A stretch of 64,000 nucleotides of DNA. It comes from Mesorhizobium sp. M2D.F.Ca.ET.226.01.1.1 (lineage in GTDB: Bacteria > Pseudomonadota > Alphaproteobacteria > Rhizobiales > Rhizobiaceae). Where the stretch lies: positions 248,001 through 312,000 of the forward strand of contig NZ_RZOY02000005.1 in assembly GCF_004022705.2 (NCBI RefSeq), read 5' to 3'. A program made the position numbers and the translations under genes. Under the pieces are notes generated by a model. That model ran no database searches, had not been told where the DNA came from, and was given only the letters and a program-made list of their open reading frames with translations. Position 1 is the first letter of the stretch; the number at the start of each line of letters is the position of its first letter. Below are positions 22,525 through 31,858 of this stretch, piece by piece.

Positions 22525-23652
22525 TCACGCGATCAGCGACACATTCCCACCCGTGTGACGCTCCAGCCGCCCGGCGAGGTCGAGCTCCAAAAGCACCATC
22601 GCGATTTGCGCGGCGCTTAAGCCTGTGTGGCGGATGATATCGTCTATGCCTGTCGGCGTCGGCCCGAGCGCTTCCAGCACATCGGCGCGCTCGTTTTCGC
22701 AGGGCGGCGGCATGGCCGACATGTCGGGTGCCTCGGCAAGCGGCGCGGTTCTTGGAGGGCGGGTGCCGGCAAGCGGCGCCAGGGCGCCCAGCACGTCTGC
22801 GGCTTCGGTGACCAGCGTAACGCCATCCTTGAGCAGCGCGTTGCAGCCGGCGGCGCGCGGGTCGAGCGGCGAGCCGGGCACGGCGAAGACCAGCCGGCCC
22901 ATTTCGTTGGCGAGGCGTGCGCTGATCAGCGAGCCGGAACGTTGCGCGCCTTCGACCACCACCAGGCCGAGCGCCATGCCGGCGACGAGGCGGTTGCGGC
23001 GCGGGAAATCCTGGGCGCGCGGCTGCCAGGCGAAGGGCATTTCCGAAACGATGGCGCCGCCGCGGTCGGCAATCTCGTCGCACAGGCCGGCATTTTCGGG
23101 CGGATAGGGGACATCGAGCCCGCCGGCCAGCACGCCGACCGTGCCGGTCGAAACGCTGCCCTTGTGCGCGGCCGTGTCGATGCCGCGCGCCAGGCCGGAA
23201 ACGATGGCGTAGCCTTCGCTGCCCAGATCGGCCGCCAGCATGCGCGCCATCTTGATGCCGGCAAGCGAAGCATTGCGGGCGCCGACAATCGCCACCGCCG
23301 GCAAGCGGAAGACCGCGCCTTCGCCTTTCACCGCCAGCAGCGGCGGCGGGTTGTCCAAGGTCTTCAGCAAGGGCGGATAATCGGCCTCGCCGATACCGAC
23401 GAAGCGGGCGCCGGCACGGCGGGCGGTGTCCAGCTCGGCTTCTGCCTCGGCGACGGAGGGGATGCGGACGATGCGATTGGCGCCGCCGGAAATCATTAAT
23501 TCGGGCAGCATTTCGAGCGCGGCTTCGGCCGAGCCGAAGCGGTTGATCAGTTCGCGAAAGGAAGCCGGGCCGACATTCGGCGTGCGGATGAGGCGGAGCC
23601 AGGCAAGCCGCTGCCGGTCGCTGAGGCGCGGGCCGGCCGTCGGCGCGCTCAT
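22525..23652 (-). CDS. dprA: DNA-processing protein DprA
   Basis: A 375-residue cytoplasmic protein that protects incoming single-stranded DNA and loads RecA. Order: an N-terminal helical SAM-like domain (1-75), the Rossmann-type DprA domain, and a C-terminal winged helix (about 310-375). The Rossmann domain shows [36 protein letters not shown] and [17 protein letters not shown]. The start overlaps the plsY stop by 4 bases, so the two are co-translated, an arrangement seen in many alphaproteobacteria. The open frame upstream of the start belongs to the plsY region. No other competence genes are nearby. Confidence 0.93.
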   Translation of the reverse strand: MSAPTAGPRLSDRQRLAWLRLIRTPNVGPASFRELINRFGSAEAALEMLPELMISGGANRIVRIPSVAEAEAELDTARRAGARFVGIGEADYPPLLKTLDNPPPLLAVKGEGAVFRLPAVAIVGARNASLAGIKMARMLAADLGSEGYAIVSGLARGIDTAAHKGSVSTGTVGVLAGGLDVPYPPENAGLCDEIADRGGAIVSEMPFAWQPRAQDFPRRNRLVAGMALGLVVVEGAQRSGSLISARLANEMGRLVFAVPGSPLDPRAAGCNALLKDGVTLVTEAADVLGALAPLAGTRPPRTAPLAEAPDMSAMPPPCENERADVLEALGPTPTGIDDIIRHTGLSAAQIAMVLLELDLAGRLERHTGGNVSLIA

Positions 23653-24230
23653 CCCTTCGCTCCGATCTTGCCTTCGGTGCCGGCCAGCAGCCGCGAGATG
23701 TTGGCGCGGTGCTTGGCAATCACGATCAGGCTCATCACGGCGAACAGGCCTGCGATCTGCGGCGTGCTGATGAAATAGAGCGCGATCGGCACGACCACCG
23801 CGGCCGCCAATGCCGCCAGTGAGGAATAGCGGAACAGGAAGGCCATCGCGAGCCAGACGACGGCGAAGACGAGCATGCCCTGCCAGGCAAGGCCGATCAA
23901 AACGCCGAGATAGGTTGCGACGCCCTTGCCACCCTTGAAGCCGAGCCAGACTGGGAAGAGATGGCCGAGGAAGGCGCCAAAGCCGGCCAGAAGCCCATAG
24001 TCCGGCCAAAAATGGCCGGCGACCAGGGCTGCAGCGGTGCCCTTCAGCGCGTCGAGCAGCAGCGTTGCTGCGGCGAGACCTTTGTTGCCCGTCCTCAGCA
24101 CATTGGTCGCGCCGATATTGCCGGAGCCGATCTTGCGGACATCACCGAGACCGGCAGCACGGGTGATCAGGAGCCCGAACGGGATCGAGCCGAGCAGATA
24201 GCCGAAGATGAGCGCGATCGCGTAACCCAT
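23649..24230 (-). CDS. plsY: Acyl-phosphate:glycerol-3-phosphate acyltransferase PlsY
   Basis: Inner-membrane enzyme, 193 residues, that transfers an acyl group from acyl-phosphate to glycerol 3-phosphate, the first step of phospholipid synthesis. Several transmembrane helices and all three conserved motifs are visible: [21 protein letters not shown] and [18 protein letters not shown]. The start at 24230 follows GGGGGAAACA; a start four codons earlier has poor spacing. Overlaps dprA by 4 bases. Confidence 0.93.
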   Translation of the reverse strand: MGYAIALIFGYLLGSIPFGLLITRAAGLGDVRKIGSGNIGATNVLRTGNKGLAAATLLLDALKGTAAALVAGHFWPDYGLLAGFGAFLGHLFPVWLGFKGGKGVATYLGVLIGLAWQGMLVFAVVWLAMAFLFRYSSLAALAAAVVVPIALYFISTPQIAGLFAVMSLIVIAKHRANISRLLAGTEGKIGAKG

Positions 24231-24415
24231 TGTTTCCCCCATATTCCTGTCGCCTAGGTGCTCGCCCCAGGATTGACGCACTGTGCGTGATGCAACCATA
24301 GTTTGCAAGAGCTGGCGCTGGTCAAGCATCAGTTGGGCATAATGGTAGAGTCGAGAGGGTTCGCCAAGCAACTCTGTGCCTGGCAGACTTGGCAGCGCTC
24401 AATGTGTCGGGTGGT

Positions 24416-25702
24416 CTACGCGGAAAACACCGTGCGGCCCGCAACCATCGTTTGCAGAATCTTGCCCTGCAGCCGCGCGCCTTCGAAGCAGGTGTTCTTC
24501 GAGCGCGAACGAAGGCCGCCTTCGCTGACGATCCACGGCTCGTCGAGATCGACGACGGCGAGATCGGCCGGCGCGCCCGGCTGGAGCGTGCCGCCCGGCA
24601 GGCCGAACAATCTTGCCGGCGTCGTGGACAGCGTCTCGATCAACCGGAGCAGCGGCACGTCGCCATTGTGGTAGAGCCGAAGCGCCGCGCCAAGCAGCGT
24701 CTCCAGCCCGATCGCGCCGGCGGCGGCATCCGCGAAGGGCAGGCGCTTGGTGTCGACGTCCTGCGGATCGTGCGAGGAGACGATGATGTCGATCGTGCCG
24801 TCCTTGATCGCTTCGATCATCGCCAACCGATCGTCCTCGGCGCGCAAGGGCGGGGTCAGCCGGAAGAAGGTGCGATATTCGCCGACATCGTTCTCGTTGA
24901 GCGACAGATTGTGGATGGCGACACCGGCCGTGACGTTGGCGCCGTCCGTCTTTGCCCGGTTCACCGCGCCGGCGGCCATCGCCGACGAGATTTTTGCCGC
25001 GTGATAGGCGCCGCCGGTCAGCCGGGCCAATGCCAGGTCGCGTTCGAGGGGGATGAGCTCCGCCTCGCGCGGGATGCCCGAGAGGCCGAGCCAGCTTGCG
25101 TAGAGGCCTTCGTTCATCACGCCGGACGAGGCGAGGTTCGCATCCTGGGTTTCGTGCGCGATCACACCGCCGAAATCGCGCGCGTAGGTAAGCGCGCGGC
25201 GCATCACCAGCGCATTGGAAATCGTGTGGCGGCCGTCGGTATAGGCGACGGCGCCAGCTTCGCGCAGCAGGCCGAATTCGGTCATCTCGCGGCCTTCGAG
25301 GCCCTTGGTGATGGCGGCCGCCGGGAAGATGTTGATGCTTGCCGTGTCTTTTGCCGTGCGCAGCACGAATTCGACCAGCGCCACATTGTCGATCACCGGA
25401 TCGGTGTCCGGCATCATGACGATGGACGTGACGCCACCTGCCGCCGCCGCGACACTTGCCGAGGCGATGGTCTCGCGATGCTCGCCGCCCGGTTCGCCGA
25501 TGAAGACGCGCGCGTCGACAAGGCCTGGGATGATCGTCTTGCCGGCGCAGTCGACCACGGTGGCGCCTTCCGGCACACCCTGGTTGAGCGCGGACTTGCC
25601 GGCCGCTGCGATCTTGCGACCGTCGACGATGACGCTGCCGATCTCGTCCACGCCGCGCGACGGGTCGACGATATGCGCCTTGCTGAAGACGGTCACGCTC
25701 AT
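24416..25702 (-). CDS. pyrC': Dihydroorotase-like protein without catalytic residues (PyrC')
   Basis: A 428-residue amidohydrolase-fold protein of the pyrimidine pathway, paired with pyrB in a 4-base overlap. The zinc-binding signature DxHxH of true dihydroorotases reads DARVF here (residues 63-67). The later His of YHVCHVS is Lys (YHAAKIS), and the TDHAPH motif reads SSHDPQ. It therefore probably cannot hydrolyse dihydroorotate. In pseudomonads such inactive PyrC' proteins are structural partners needed for aspartate carbamoyltransferase assembly; the same role is inferred here. An active dihydroorotase must be encoded elsewhere. Confidence 0.85.
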   Translation of the reverse strand: MSVTVFSKAHIVDPSRGVDEIGSVIVDGRKIAAAGKSALNQGVPEGATVVDCAGKTIIPGLVDARVFIGEPGGEHRETIASASVAAAAGGVTSIVMMPDTDPVIDNVALVEFVLRTAKDTASINIFPAAAITKGLEGREMTEFGLLREAGAVAYTDGRHTISNALVMRRALTYARDFGGVIAHETQDANLASSGVMNEGLYASWLGLSGIPREAELIPLERDLALARLTGGAYHAAKISSAMAAGAVNRAKTDGANVTAGVAIHNLSLNENDVGEYRTFFRLTPPLRAEDDRLAMIEAIKDGTIDIIVSSHDPQDVDTKRLPFADAAAGAIGLETLLGAALRLYHNGDVPLLRLIETLSTTPARLFGLPGGTLQPGAPADLAVVDLDEPWIVSEGGLRSRSKNTCFEGARLQGKILQTMVAGRTVFSA

Positions 25703-26664
25703 GCGCCGCGTCCCTCGTGGTTGCGGCGCGGGTCGAGCAGCGCTTCCATGACCGCCATGCGCACGGCGACCCCCATCTCCACCTGTTCCTGGATGACGCT
25801 TTGCGGTCCGTCGGCGATTTCGGAGGCGATCTCGACGCCGCGATTCATCGGGCCGGGATGCATGACCAAGGCATCGTCCTTGGCGGCCTTCAACTTTTCA
25901 GCATCGAGGCCGAAATAGCGGAAATACTCGCGGATTGACGGCACGAAGGCGCCTTCCATGCGCTCGCGCTGCAGGCGCAGCATCATCACCACGTCGGCAT
26001 CCTTCAGCCCTTCGGCCATCGAGCGCGCGACGATGACGCCCATCCTCTCGATGCCGGACGGCAGCAGCGTCGAGGGCGCGACGACGCGCACCTGCGCGCC
26101 GAGTGCGTTGAGCAGCATGATGTTGGAGCGGGCGACGCGCGAATGCAGGATGTCGCCGCAGATCGCCACGATCAGCTTCGACAGCGGCCCCTTGGCGCGG
26201 CGGATGGTCAGCGCGTCGAGCAGGGCCTGCGTCGGGTGCTCATGCGCGCCGTCCCCCGCATTGACCACCGAGCAGCCGACCTTCTGGGCCAGAAGCGCAG
26301 CCGCGCCCGCCGACTGGTGGCGGATGATAAGGATGTCCGGGCGCATGGCGTTGAGCGACATGGCCGTGTCGATCAGCGTCTCGCCCTTCTTCACCGAGGA
26401 GCTTGCCACCGACATGTTCATGACGTCGGCGCCAAGCCTTTTCCCGGCCAGCTCAAAGGAGGACTGCGTGCGCGTCGAGGCCTCATAGAACAGGTTGATC
26501 TGGGTGCGGCCGCGCAGCGTCGAGGTCTTCTTTTCCGGCTGGCGCGAGATCGCCACGGCCTGGTCGGCGCGATCGAGCAGCAGCTCGATGTCGGCGGGGG
26601 AAAGATCGCGGATGCCCAGAAGATGGCGGTGGGGAAAGAGCGGCAGGGACGAAGCGTCGGTCAT
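25699..26664 (-). CDS. pyrB: Aspartate carbamoyltransferase catalytic subunit
   Basis: A 321-residue cytoplasmic enzyme that joins carbamoyl phosphate and aspartate, the first committed step of pyrimidine synthesis. The carbamoyl-phosphate motif [15 protein letters not shown] is at about residues 60-74, and [10 protein letters not shown] and [11 protein letters not shown] are the other active-site segments. Its stop overlaps the pyrC' start, which supports a PyrB-PyrC' complex. No regulatory-subunit gene (pyrI) is present, as expected for this class. Confidence 0.95.
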   Translation of the reverse strand: MTDASSLPLFPHRHLLGIRDLSPADIELLLDRADQAVAISRQPEKKTSTLRGRTQINLFYEASTRTQSSFELAGKRLGADVMNMSVASSSVKKGETLIDTAMSLNAMRPDILIIRHQSAGAAALLAQKVGCSVVNAGDGAHEHPTQALLDALTIRRAKGPLSKLIVAICGDILHSRVARSNIMLLNALGAQVRVVAPSTLLPSGIERMGVIVARSMAEGLKDADVVMMLRLQRERMEGAFVPSIREYFRYFGLDAEKLKAAKDDALVMHPGPMNRGVEIASEIADGPQSVIQEQVEMGVAVRMAVMEALLDPRRNHEGRGA

Positions 26665-26863
26665 CTCAAGGCGCTGCTATAGGGTGCGCTCCGGCCTGCC
26701 GCAAGCGCCAGCTTTGGATTGCGGGCGTTCTCCCCGGTATTTTCGTCGCGCGCCTTGTCAGGCTTGGGCTATAAGGCCCAATGGCTTCGGATTCGCGACC
26801 GCAGCCTTGAAAAGGTAAGGACCTCTCGGCCGACTTGAGGATTGGGCAACTGAAGGATTGGGC

Positions 26864-28492
26864 GTGACCGACGAGGTGATCAACCAGCCGCCGCCATTGA
26901 CGGGTGGCAATGCGTGGCGGGGCGATCCTTTGCTCATCCAGCTCGCCGAGCGTTTTTCCGATCCCGTGCGCAAGGATCTCGACGGGCTCGGCAAGTTCGT
27001 GATGACGCAGGAGGCGCAGGAGCTCGCCCGCCTCGCCAACACCGACACGCCGAAATTGCGCACGCATGACCGCCAGGGCCGGCGCCTCGACCTGGTCGAA
27101 TTTCATCCGGCCTATCACGCCTTGATGCGCCGCTCGGTCGCCGGCGGCCTGCATTCTTCCGTGTGGGAGAACGGCGATGCCGAGATCGGCCGCCGCCATC
27201 AGGTGCGGGCTGCGCGCTTCTATCTGACCGCCGAGCTCGAGACCGGGCATCTGTGCCCCATCACCATGACCAGCGCTTCGCTGGCGGCGCTGATGGCGAG
27301 CCCGAAGCTTTTCCGCGAATGGGCGCCGCGCGTGACGACGCGCAAATACGACCAGACGCAAAAGCCGCCGGTGCAAAAGACCGGGCTGACGCTCGGCATG
27401 GGCATGACCGAGAAGCAGGGCGGCACCGATGTGCGCGCCAACACCACAAGGGCCGAGCGCACGGGAAGCGGCTTCTACCGGTTGACCGGCCACAAATGGT
27501 TCATGTCGGCGCCGATGTCGGATGCCTTCCTGGTGCTCGGACAGGCGCCGGAGGGACTGTCCTGCTTCCTCGTTCCGCGCATCCTGGGCGACGGTTCCGG
27601 CAATGGCTTCCGCTTCCAGCGCCTGAAGGACAAGCTCGGCAACCGCTCGAACGCCTCGTCTGAGGTGGAGTTCGTCAACGCGATCGGCGAGATGGTTGGC
27701 GATCCGGGCGCCGGCGTCAAAACGATCATGGACATGGTGACGCTAACCAGGCTCGATTGTGCGGTCGCGTCGTCGGCGCTGATGCGGGCGGGGCTGGCCG
27801 AGGCCGTTCATCATACGCGCCATCGCCAGGTCTTCGGCTCAAACCTCATCGACCAGCCGCTGATGCAGCGAGTCCTAGCCGACATGGCGCTCGACGTCGC
27901 CGCGGCCACGGCGCTGTCATTCCGGCTGGCGCGCTCTTTCGACGAGGCGGCAAGCGATCGCGGCGAGGCGGCTTTTGCCCGCGCCATGACGCCTGTCGTC
28001 AAATACTGGGTCTGCAAGATCGCGCCGGCGCTGCTCTACGAGGCGATGGAATGCCTCGGCGGCAACGGTTATGTGGAGGAAGCGCCGCTTGCCCGCTACT
28101 ACCGCGAGGCGCCGGTCAACGCGATCTGGGAAGGTTCCGGCAATGTCATGGCGCTCGACGTGCTGCGGGTGCTCGGCCGCGCGCCTGGACTGTTCGAGGA
28201 GGTGCTGGCCGGCATCGACCGCGATCTCGGCACCGGGGGCCGCGGCACCATCGGTGTGTTGAAGGCGGCCATGCAGGTGGCGGCGACCGACCAGGGCTCG
28301 GCGCGGCTGCTCACCGAACAACTCGCGCTGTCCGCGGCCGCCGCGGAGCTTCGCCGGCTGGGGGCAGGGCGCATTGCCGACGCCTTCGTTGAGACGCGCC
28401 TCGGCGGCCAGTGGCGCACCACCTACGGCATGCTCGATTCGCGCCACGACGCGCGCATGATCGTCGACACGCTCTATCCGCCGGTGACCTGA
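26864..28492 (+). CDS. AidB-like acyl-CoA dehydrogenase family protein
   Basis: A 542-residue flavoprotein of the acyl-CoA dehydrogenase superfamily, closest in layout to AidB. It has an extra N-terminal domain before the usual middle beta domain (LTLGMGMTEKQGGTDVRANT, then GHKWFMSAPMSDAFLVLGQA) and a C-terminal helical domain (CLGGNGYVEEAPLARYYREA). In E. coli AidB is part of the adaptive response to alkylation damage and binds DNA; the reaction is unclear. The GTG start at 26864 is preferred because GAAGGA lies six bases before it. Divergent from pyrB. Confidence 0.88.
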   Translation: MTDEVINQPPPLTGGNAWRGDPLLIQLAERFSDPVRKDLDGLGKFVMTQEAQELARLANTDTPKLRTHDRQGRRLDLVEFHPAYHALMRRSVAGGLHSSVWENGDAEIGRRHQVRAARFYLTAELETGHLCPITMTSASLAALMASPKLFREWAPRVTTRKYDQTQKPPVQKTGLTLGMGMTEKQGGTDVRANTTRAERTGSGFYRLTGHKWFMSAPMSDAFLVLGQAPEGLSCFLVPRILGDGSGNGFRFQRLKDKLGNRSNASSEVEFVNAIGEMVGDPGAGVKTIMDMVTLTRLDCAVASSALMRAGLAEAVHHTRHRQVFGSNLIDQPLMQRVLADMALDVAAATALSFRLARSFDEAASDRGEAAFARAMTPVVKYWVCKIAPALLYEAMECLGGNGYVEEAPLARYYREAPVNAIWEGSGNVMALDVLRVLGRAPGLFEEVLAGIDRDLGTGGRGTIGVLKAAMQVAATDQGSARLLTEQLALSAAAAELRRLGAGRIADAFVETRLGGQWRTTYGMLDSRHDARMIVDTLYPPVT

Positions 28493-28512
28493 TCCAGGTC
28501 TAGATCAAGAGA

Positions 28513-28564
28513 TAGAGCCTGGTGTCGTCCGAAAACCGCTTCACACTTTTCGGCATCATGCTCG
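28513..28564 (-). repeat. Second type of intergenic repeat
   Basis: The reverse complement contains GAGCATGATGCCGAAAAGTG followed by GAAGCGGTTTTCGGACGAC, a form recalled as a frequent intergenic repeat in Mesorhizobium and relatives. The halves CCGAAAAG and GTTTTCGG are near inverse repeats and could fold. Lies between two genes reading rightwards. Confidence 0.5.
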
Positions 28565-28708
28565 AAAGGCCGAATTGACGGCCTGTGGATGACTGTTAAC
28601 CTTAACAAATGGTTTCCGTTGCAGCGGGCCTTTGCAAAGCCCAATCTCCGCCTGCTGGAGTAGGGAAAGGTTAACCATGATCTCCCGGACTCCCCAAACG
28701 GGAAGCGC

Positions 28709-29266
28709 ATGCGGCACGTGTTGAGCTCAGTTCTTGCCTTGCATTGGGCGGCGGTTTTCGCGCTGCTTGCCTTTATTTGCATGGACGGCAGCCGCGGCAT
28801 AGCGGCGGCGCTTGGCGTGCTTGGTCTTTCCATCCCGGGCGGCCGGTTTCCCGAGCTTGACAATCTTGCCGTGGTCGCGCCGCTTTCGATCGCGCTGTTG
28901 ACCGTCGCGGTGTTGTTCTGCTGGGCCTTCGTCGAAACGCTGCTGAACGCGGCGGCAAGGCCGGATGCGGGCGAGGGCGTGGCGCGGATCGCCTTCATCT
29001 GCGCTTCTTTCCTGCTTTCGCTGATCCTCGTCGGCGGCGTGGCGCAAGGCATCGACGGCCTGTTCATGATCGTTGCCATCCAGATGACGGCGCTGCTTGC
29101 CTCCTATGTCGCGGTGACGGCCGAACGCCGCTCCAGCCTTGCCGCGATGACATTGCCCGAAGGCGACGTTCACACCGCCTCGCGCATGGCAATGAGCGCC
29201 GCGCACAGTTCGCTTCTCTCCCGGATATCCGGCCGTCCGGAAAACAAGCCCGGAGGCAGCCGCTGA
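28709..29266 (+). CDS. Hypothetical membrane protein, 185 aa
   Basis: Four predicted transmembrane helices (for example LALHWAAVFALLAFICM, LSIALLTVAVLFCWAFVETL, ICASFLLSLILVGGVA, LFMIVAIQMTALLASYVAV) and a Ser-rich cytoplasmic tail. No family recognised. It overlaps the next gene in TGATG, so the two are translated together and may form a small membrane complex. The start has no strong ribosome-binding site. Confidence 0.7.
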   Translation: MRHVLSSVLALHWAAVFALLAFICMDGSRGIAAALGVLGLSIPGGRFPELDNLAVVAPLSIALLTVAVLFCWAFVETLLNAAARPDAGEGVARIAFICASFLLSLILVGGVAQGIDGLFMIVAIQMTALLASYVAVTAERRSSLAAMTLPEGDVHTASRMAMSAAHSSLLSRISGRPENKPGGSR

Positions 29267-29607
29267 TGCGCACGATATTTACGCTCTGGGCTGCTCCGAT
29301 GGCCATCTTCTGGGGATGGTTCTTCTTGTCGGCCAACGACATGAATTTCGGCTACGCGATGCTGAGCCGACAGGTGCACGACTTCGCCTTCCAGCTCTAT
29401 GGACAGATGCTTGGCGTCGATCCGGCTATCATTCCGGGCATGGTGGCGCGGACCTGCATTTTCGACTTTTTCCTGCTCATGGGCCTATGGGCGTTTCGCC
29501 GCCGGCGCGAAATCACCGAATGGATCAGGCAGCGCCGGCAAGGCGCGATCAGCGAGGATCGCCTGAGCCGAGCGACTGAAGCCGGTCCAACGCTCCCTGC
29601 AGAATAA
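29266..29607 (+). CDS. DUF6105-like membrane protein, 113 aa
   Basis: Two transmembrane helices with a periplasmic or cytoplasmic loop ([20 protein letters not shown]) and a charged tail. It resembles the small rhizobial DUF6105 proteins of unknown function. CGGAGGCAGCCGC precedes the start, which overlaps the stop of the upstream membrane gene. The last 59 bases overlap the end of ruvX on the other strand. Confidence 0.7.
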   Translation: MRTIFTLWAAPMAIFWGWFFLSANDMNFGYAMLSRQVHDFAFQLYGQMLGVDPAIIPGMVARTCIFDFFLLMGLWAFRRRREITEWIRQRRQGAISEDRLSRATEAGPTLPAE

Positions 29608-30031
29608 AGGCGGCAGCCGCCGAATCGATCTTGCCGGCGCGCTTCCTGCGCGAAAAATCCATCTCGATCAGCGCGCGTTCCGCAGCCACCGTCGACAGCC
29701 GCTCGTCCCACAGCACAAAGGGCAGGTCGCAAAGCGTCGCCATGTTGCGGGCGAAGGCGCGCGATTTCTGGGCTCGAGGCCCTTCAGAGCCGTCCATGTT
29801 GACGGGAAGGCCGAGCACGATGGCGCCGACATTGTCCTTCTCGAGCTGAGCGAGCAACTGGGCGGCATCGAGCGAAAACTTCTTGCGCAGGATGACGGGG
29901 CGGGGATGAGCGAAGGACAACCCGCGATCGGAAACCGCTACGCCGATCGTCTTGTCGCCGAGATCCAGGCCGGCGAGCGCGCGGCCGCCGGCAAGATGTC
30001 CCGGCAATTCCTCGATTGAAATAACGGCCAC
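29549..30031 (-). CDS. ruvX: Putative pre-16S rRNA nuclease RuvX (YqgF)
   Basis: A 160-residue RNase H-fold protein of the YqgF family, involved in 5' maturation of 16S rRNA in E. coli and once thought a Holliday junction resolvase. Conserved segments: [50 protein letters not shown] and [22 protein letters not shown] start at 30031 is chosen because AGAGGAAGCCG lies just upstream; the open frame before it is not conserved-looking. Its 3' end overlaps the DUF6105 gene tail to tail. Confidence 0.88.
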   Translation of the reverse strand: MAVISIEELPGHLAGGRALAGLDLGDKTIGVAVSDRGLSFAHPRPVILRKKFSLDAAQLLAQLEKDNVGAIVLGLPVNMDGSEGPRAQKSRAFARNMATLCDLPFVLWDERLSTVAAERALIEMDFSRRKRAGKIDSAAAAFILQGALDRLQSLGSGDPR

Positions 30032-30149
30032 CGGCTTCCTCTGACATCGGGGCGTCACACAACCTTTTGACGGTGAGGAACGCCGCGCTACTTTCAATTT
30101 GTCGCCAGCGTTCTATCTTCCGGCAACGGAAAAATCGAGGAAAGCATTC

Positions 30150-30857
30150 ATGAAACTGACCTGGTACGGACATTCGGCATTCCGCGTCGAGACCAATGGC
30201 GCCACCATTCTCATAGACCCCTATCTGGTCGGCAACCCGTCCTGGAGCGGCGGCTGGGAAGGACCGGCGGAAGGCGCGACCCATGTGCTCTTGACCCACG
30301 GCCATAACGACCATGTCAGCGGCGCGATCGAAGTGCTGAAGAAAAGCGGCGCCATGCTGGTCGCCAATTTCGAGATCTGCATGTATCTTGTCGGCCAGGG
30401 TGTCAGCGGCGAAAAGATCAATCCGGGCAATATCGGCGGCACCGTCGATTGCGGGCCGTTCACCACCACCTTCGTCCAGGCGCTGCATTCGTCCTCTTTC
30501 GGCGGCGAAGGCGGCACGAACACCTATCTGGGCAATCCGGGCGGTCTTGTCCTGCATTTTCCGGAAGACAAGACACTCTACCACATGGGCGACACCGACA
30601 TTTTTTCCGACATGGGGCTGATCAACGAACTGCACGAACCGAAGATCGGCATCGTGCCGATCGGCGATCGCTTCACCATGGGTGGCGCGGTGGCGGCCCT
30701 TGCCTGCCGCCGCTTTTTCGGCTTCGACACCGTCATTCCCTGCCATTTCGGTACCTTCTCGATGATCGACCAGACCGCCGACAAGTTCGTCGCCGGCATG
30801 GAAGGCTCGGGCGTCAAGGTGGCGTTGCCGGAGATCGGCAAGGCGATCACGATCTAG
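30150..30857 (+). CDS. Metal-dependent hydrolase, UPF0173 family
   Basis: A 235-residue metallo-beta-lactamase-fold protein. The metal motif [11 protein letters not shown] gives H50, H52, D54 and H55; further His/Asp ligands appear in MGDTDIF and IPCHFGTF. The family is widespread, and the physiological substrate is unknown. GAGGAAAGCATTC precedes the start. It lies upstream of gatC with a 251-base gap, so it is probably a separate unit. Confidence 0.88.
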   Translation: MKLTWYGHSAFRVETNGATILIDPYLVGNPSWSGGWEGPAEGATHVLLTHGHNDHVSGAIEVLKKSGAMLVANFEICMYLVGQGVSGEKINPGNIGGTVDCGPFTTTFVQALHSSSFGGEGGTNTYLGNPGGLVLHFPEDKTLYHMGDTDIFSDMGLINELHEPKIGIVPIGDRFTMGGAVAALACRRFFGFDTVIPCHFGTFSMIDQTADKFVAGMEGSGVKVALPEIGKAITI

Positions 30858-31108
30858 CTTTCTGCATCGGGAATCTGGAACAAAACCAGAGCCTTGAGGG
30901 AGTTTCTATGCATTTCGGTGCTGGTCGCGGCAACGCCCGCGCCGGCGAGTGCGCACTCCGGCAACAGCGGCTGATATTTTCGCTGCGACCGCGTGGCGAT
31001 GCCCGCGTGGCGATCGGCCACCGCACACGATCGTCGACCATCATCCATGTTGCGCGGCAAGCGCCGCGCCGCTATAGCCCGCACTGGTTTTCCCGAGGCG
31101 AAAAGAAC

Positions 31109-31396
31109 ATGTCCGTTGATCTTCAAACCGTGAAGCGCGTCGCGCACCTTGCCCGTATCGCGGTGAGCGAGGAGGATGCCGAGCGCATGACCGGCGAATT
31201 GAACGCCATCCTTGGCTTCGTCGAGCAACTGAACGAGGTTGATGTCACGGGCGTCGAGCCGATGACCTCGGTCACGCCGATGGAGATGAAGAAGCGCCAG
31301 GATGTCGTCACCGACGGCAACAAGCCCGCCGACATCGTTGCCAATGCGCCGGCGACGGATGAGAACTTTTTCCTCGTGCCGAAGGTGGTGGAGTAG
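31109..31396 (+). CDS. gatC: Asp/Glu-tRNA amidotransferase subunit C
   Basis: A 95-residue subunit of the GatCAB complex that converts Glu-tRNA(Gln) (and often Asp-tRNA(Asn)) to the amide form. Typical sequence: [20 protein letters not shown] and [20 protein letters not shown], ending [10 protein letters not shown]. It is separated from gatA by one acetyltransferase gene. gatB is not next to gatA in this window. Confidence 0.95.
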   Translation: MSVDLQTVKRVAHLARIAVSEEDAERMTGELNAILGFVEQLNEVDVTGVEPMTSVTPMEMKKRQDVVTDGNKPADIVANAPATDENFFLVPKVVE

Positions 31397-31399
31397 GTC

Positions 31400-31858
31400 G
31401 TGGCTGTCGAGATCGCCGTCGAGACGCCTTTGCAGGACGACGTGCGCGCGCTGGTCGCAGAACTCAACGCCGCGTTGCTCGAACTGACGCCGCCCGAGCA
31501 TTGCTATCACCTCACCGTCGAGCAGATGGCGGGCTCGGATACGACCGTGTTCATCGCCCGCGACAACGGTATTGCCGTCGGCTGCGGCGCGCTGAAGCGC
31601 CATGACGAGGCGACCGGCGAGGTCAAGCGCATGTATACGCGGCCTTCGCATCGCGGCCAAAAGATCGGCGCCGAGATCGTCGGACGGGTCGAGGCGCTGG
31701 CCCGGCAGGAAGGGCTGACGCGCCTGGTGCTCGAAACCGGCGATCGGCATCCCGCCGCCTGGACCGTCTATGAGCGCGCCGGATTCACGCGTTGCGGACC
31801 GGTGCTGGATTATCCCGACTCCGAATGGTCGGTGTTTTACGAAAAGAGCCTTGCCTGA
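31400..31858 (+). CDS. GNAT family acetyltransferase
   Basis: A 152-residue GCN5-related N-acetyltransferase. The acetyl-CoA site reads [20 protein letters not shown] (about residues 74-93), with the C-terminal motif [17 protein letters not shown]. The substrate is unknown. A GTG start lies 3 bases after gatC, and its stop overlaps the gatA start in TGATG, so it is co-translated with both gat subunits. That placement raises the possibility of a role linked to tRNA charging, but a simple passenger is equally likely. Confidence 0.88.
   Translation: MAVEIAVETPLQDDVRALVAELNAALLELTPPEHCYHLTVEQMAGSDTTVFIARDNGIAVGCGALKRHDEATGEVKRMYTRPSHRGQKIGAEIVGRVEALARQEGLTRLVLETGDRHPAAWTVYERAGFTRCGPVLDYPDSEWSVFYEKSLA

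Noticed and set aside
30858..31108. Gene or small RNA between the UPF0173 gene and gatC
   Set aside because: An open frame continues through it from another frame of the upstream gene, but the region has no start signal; no terminator plus promoter pair marks a small RNA.
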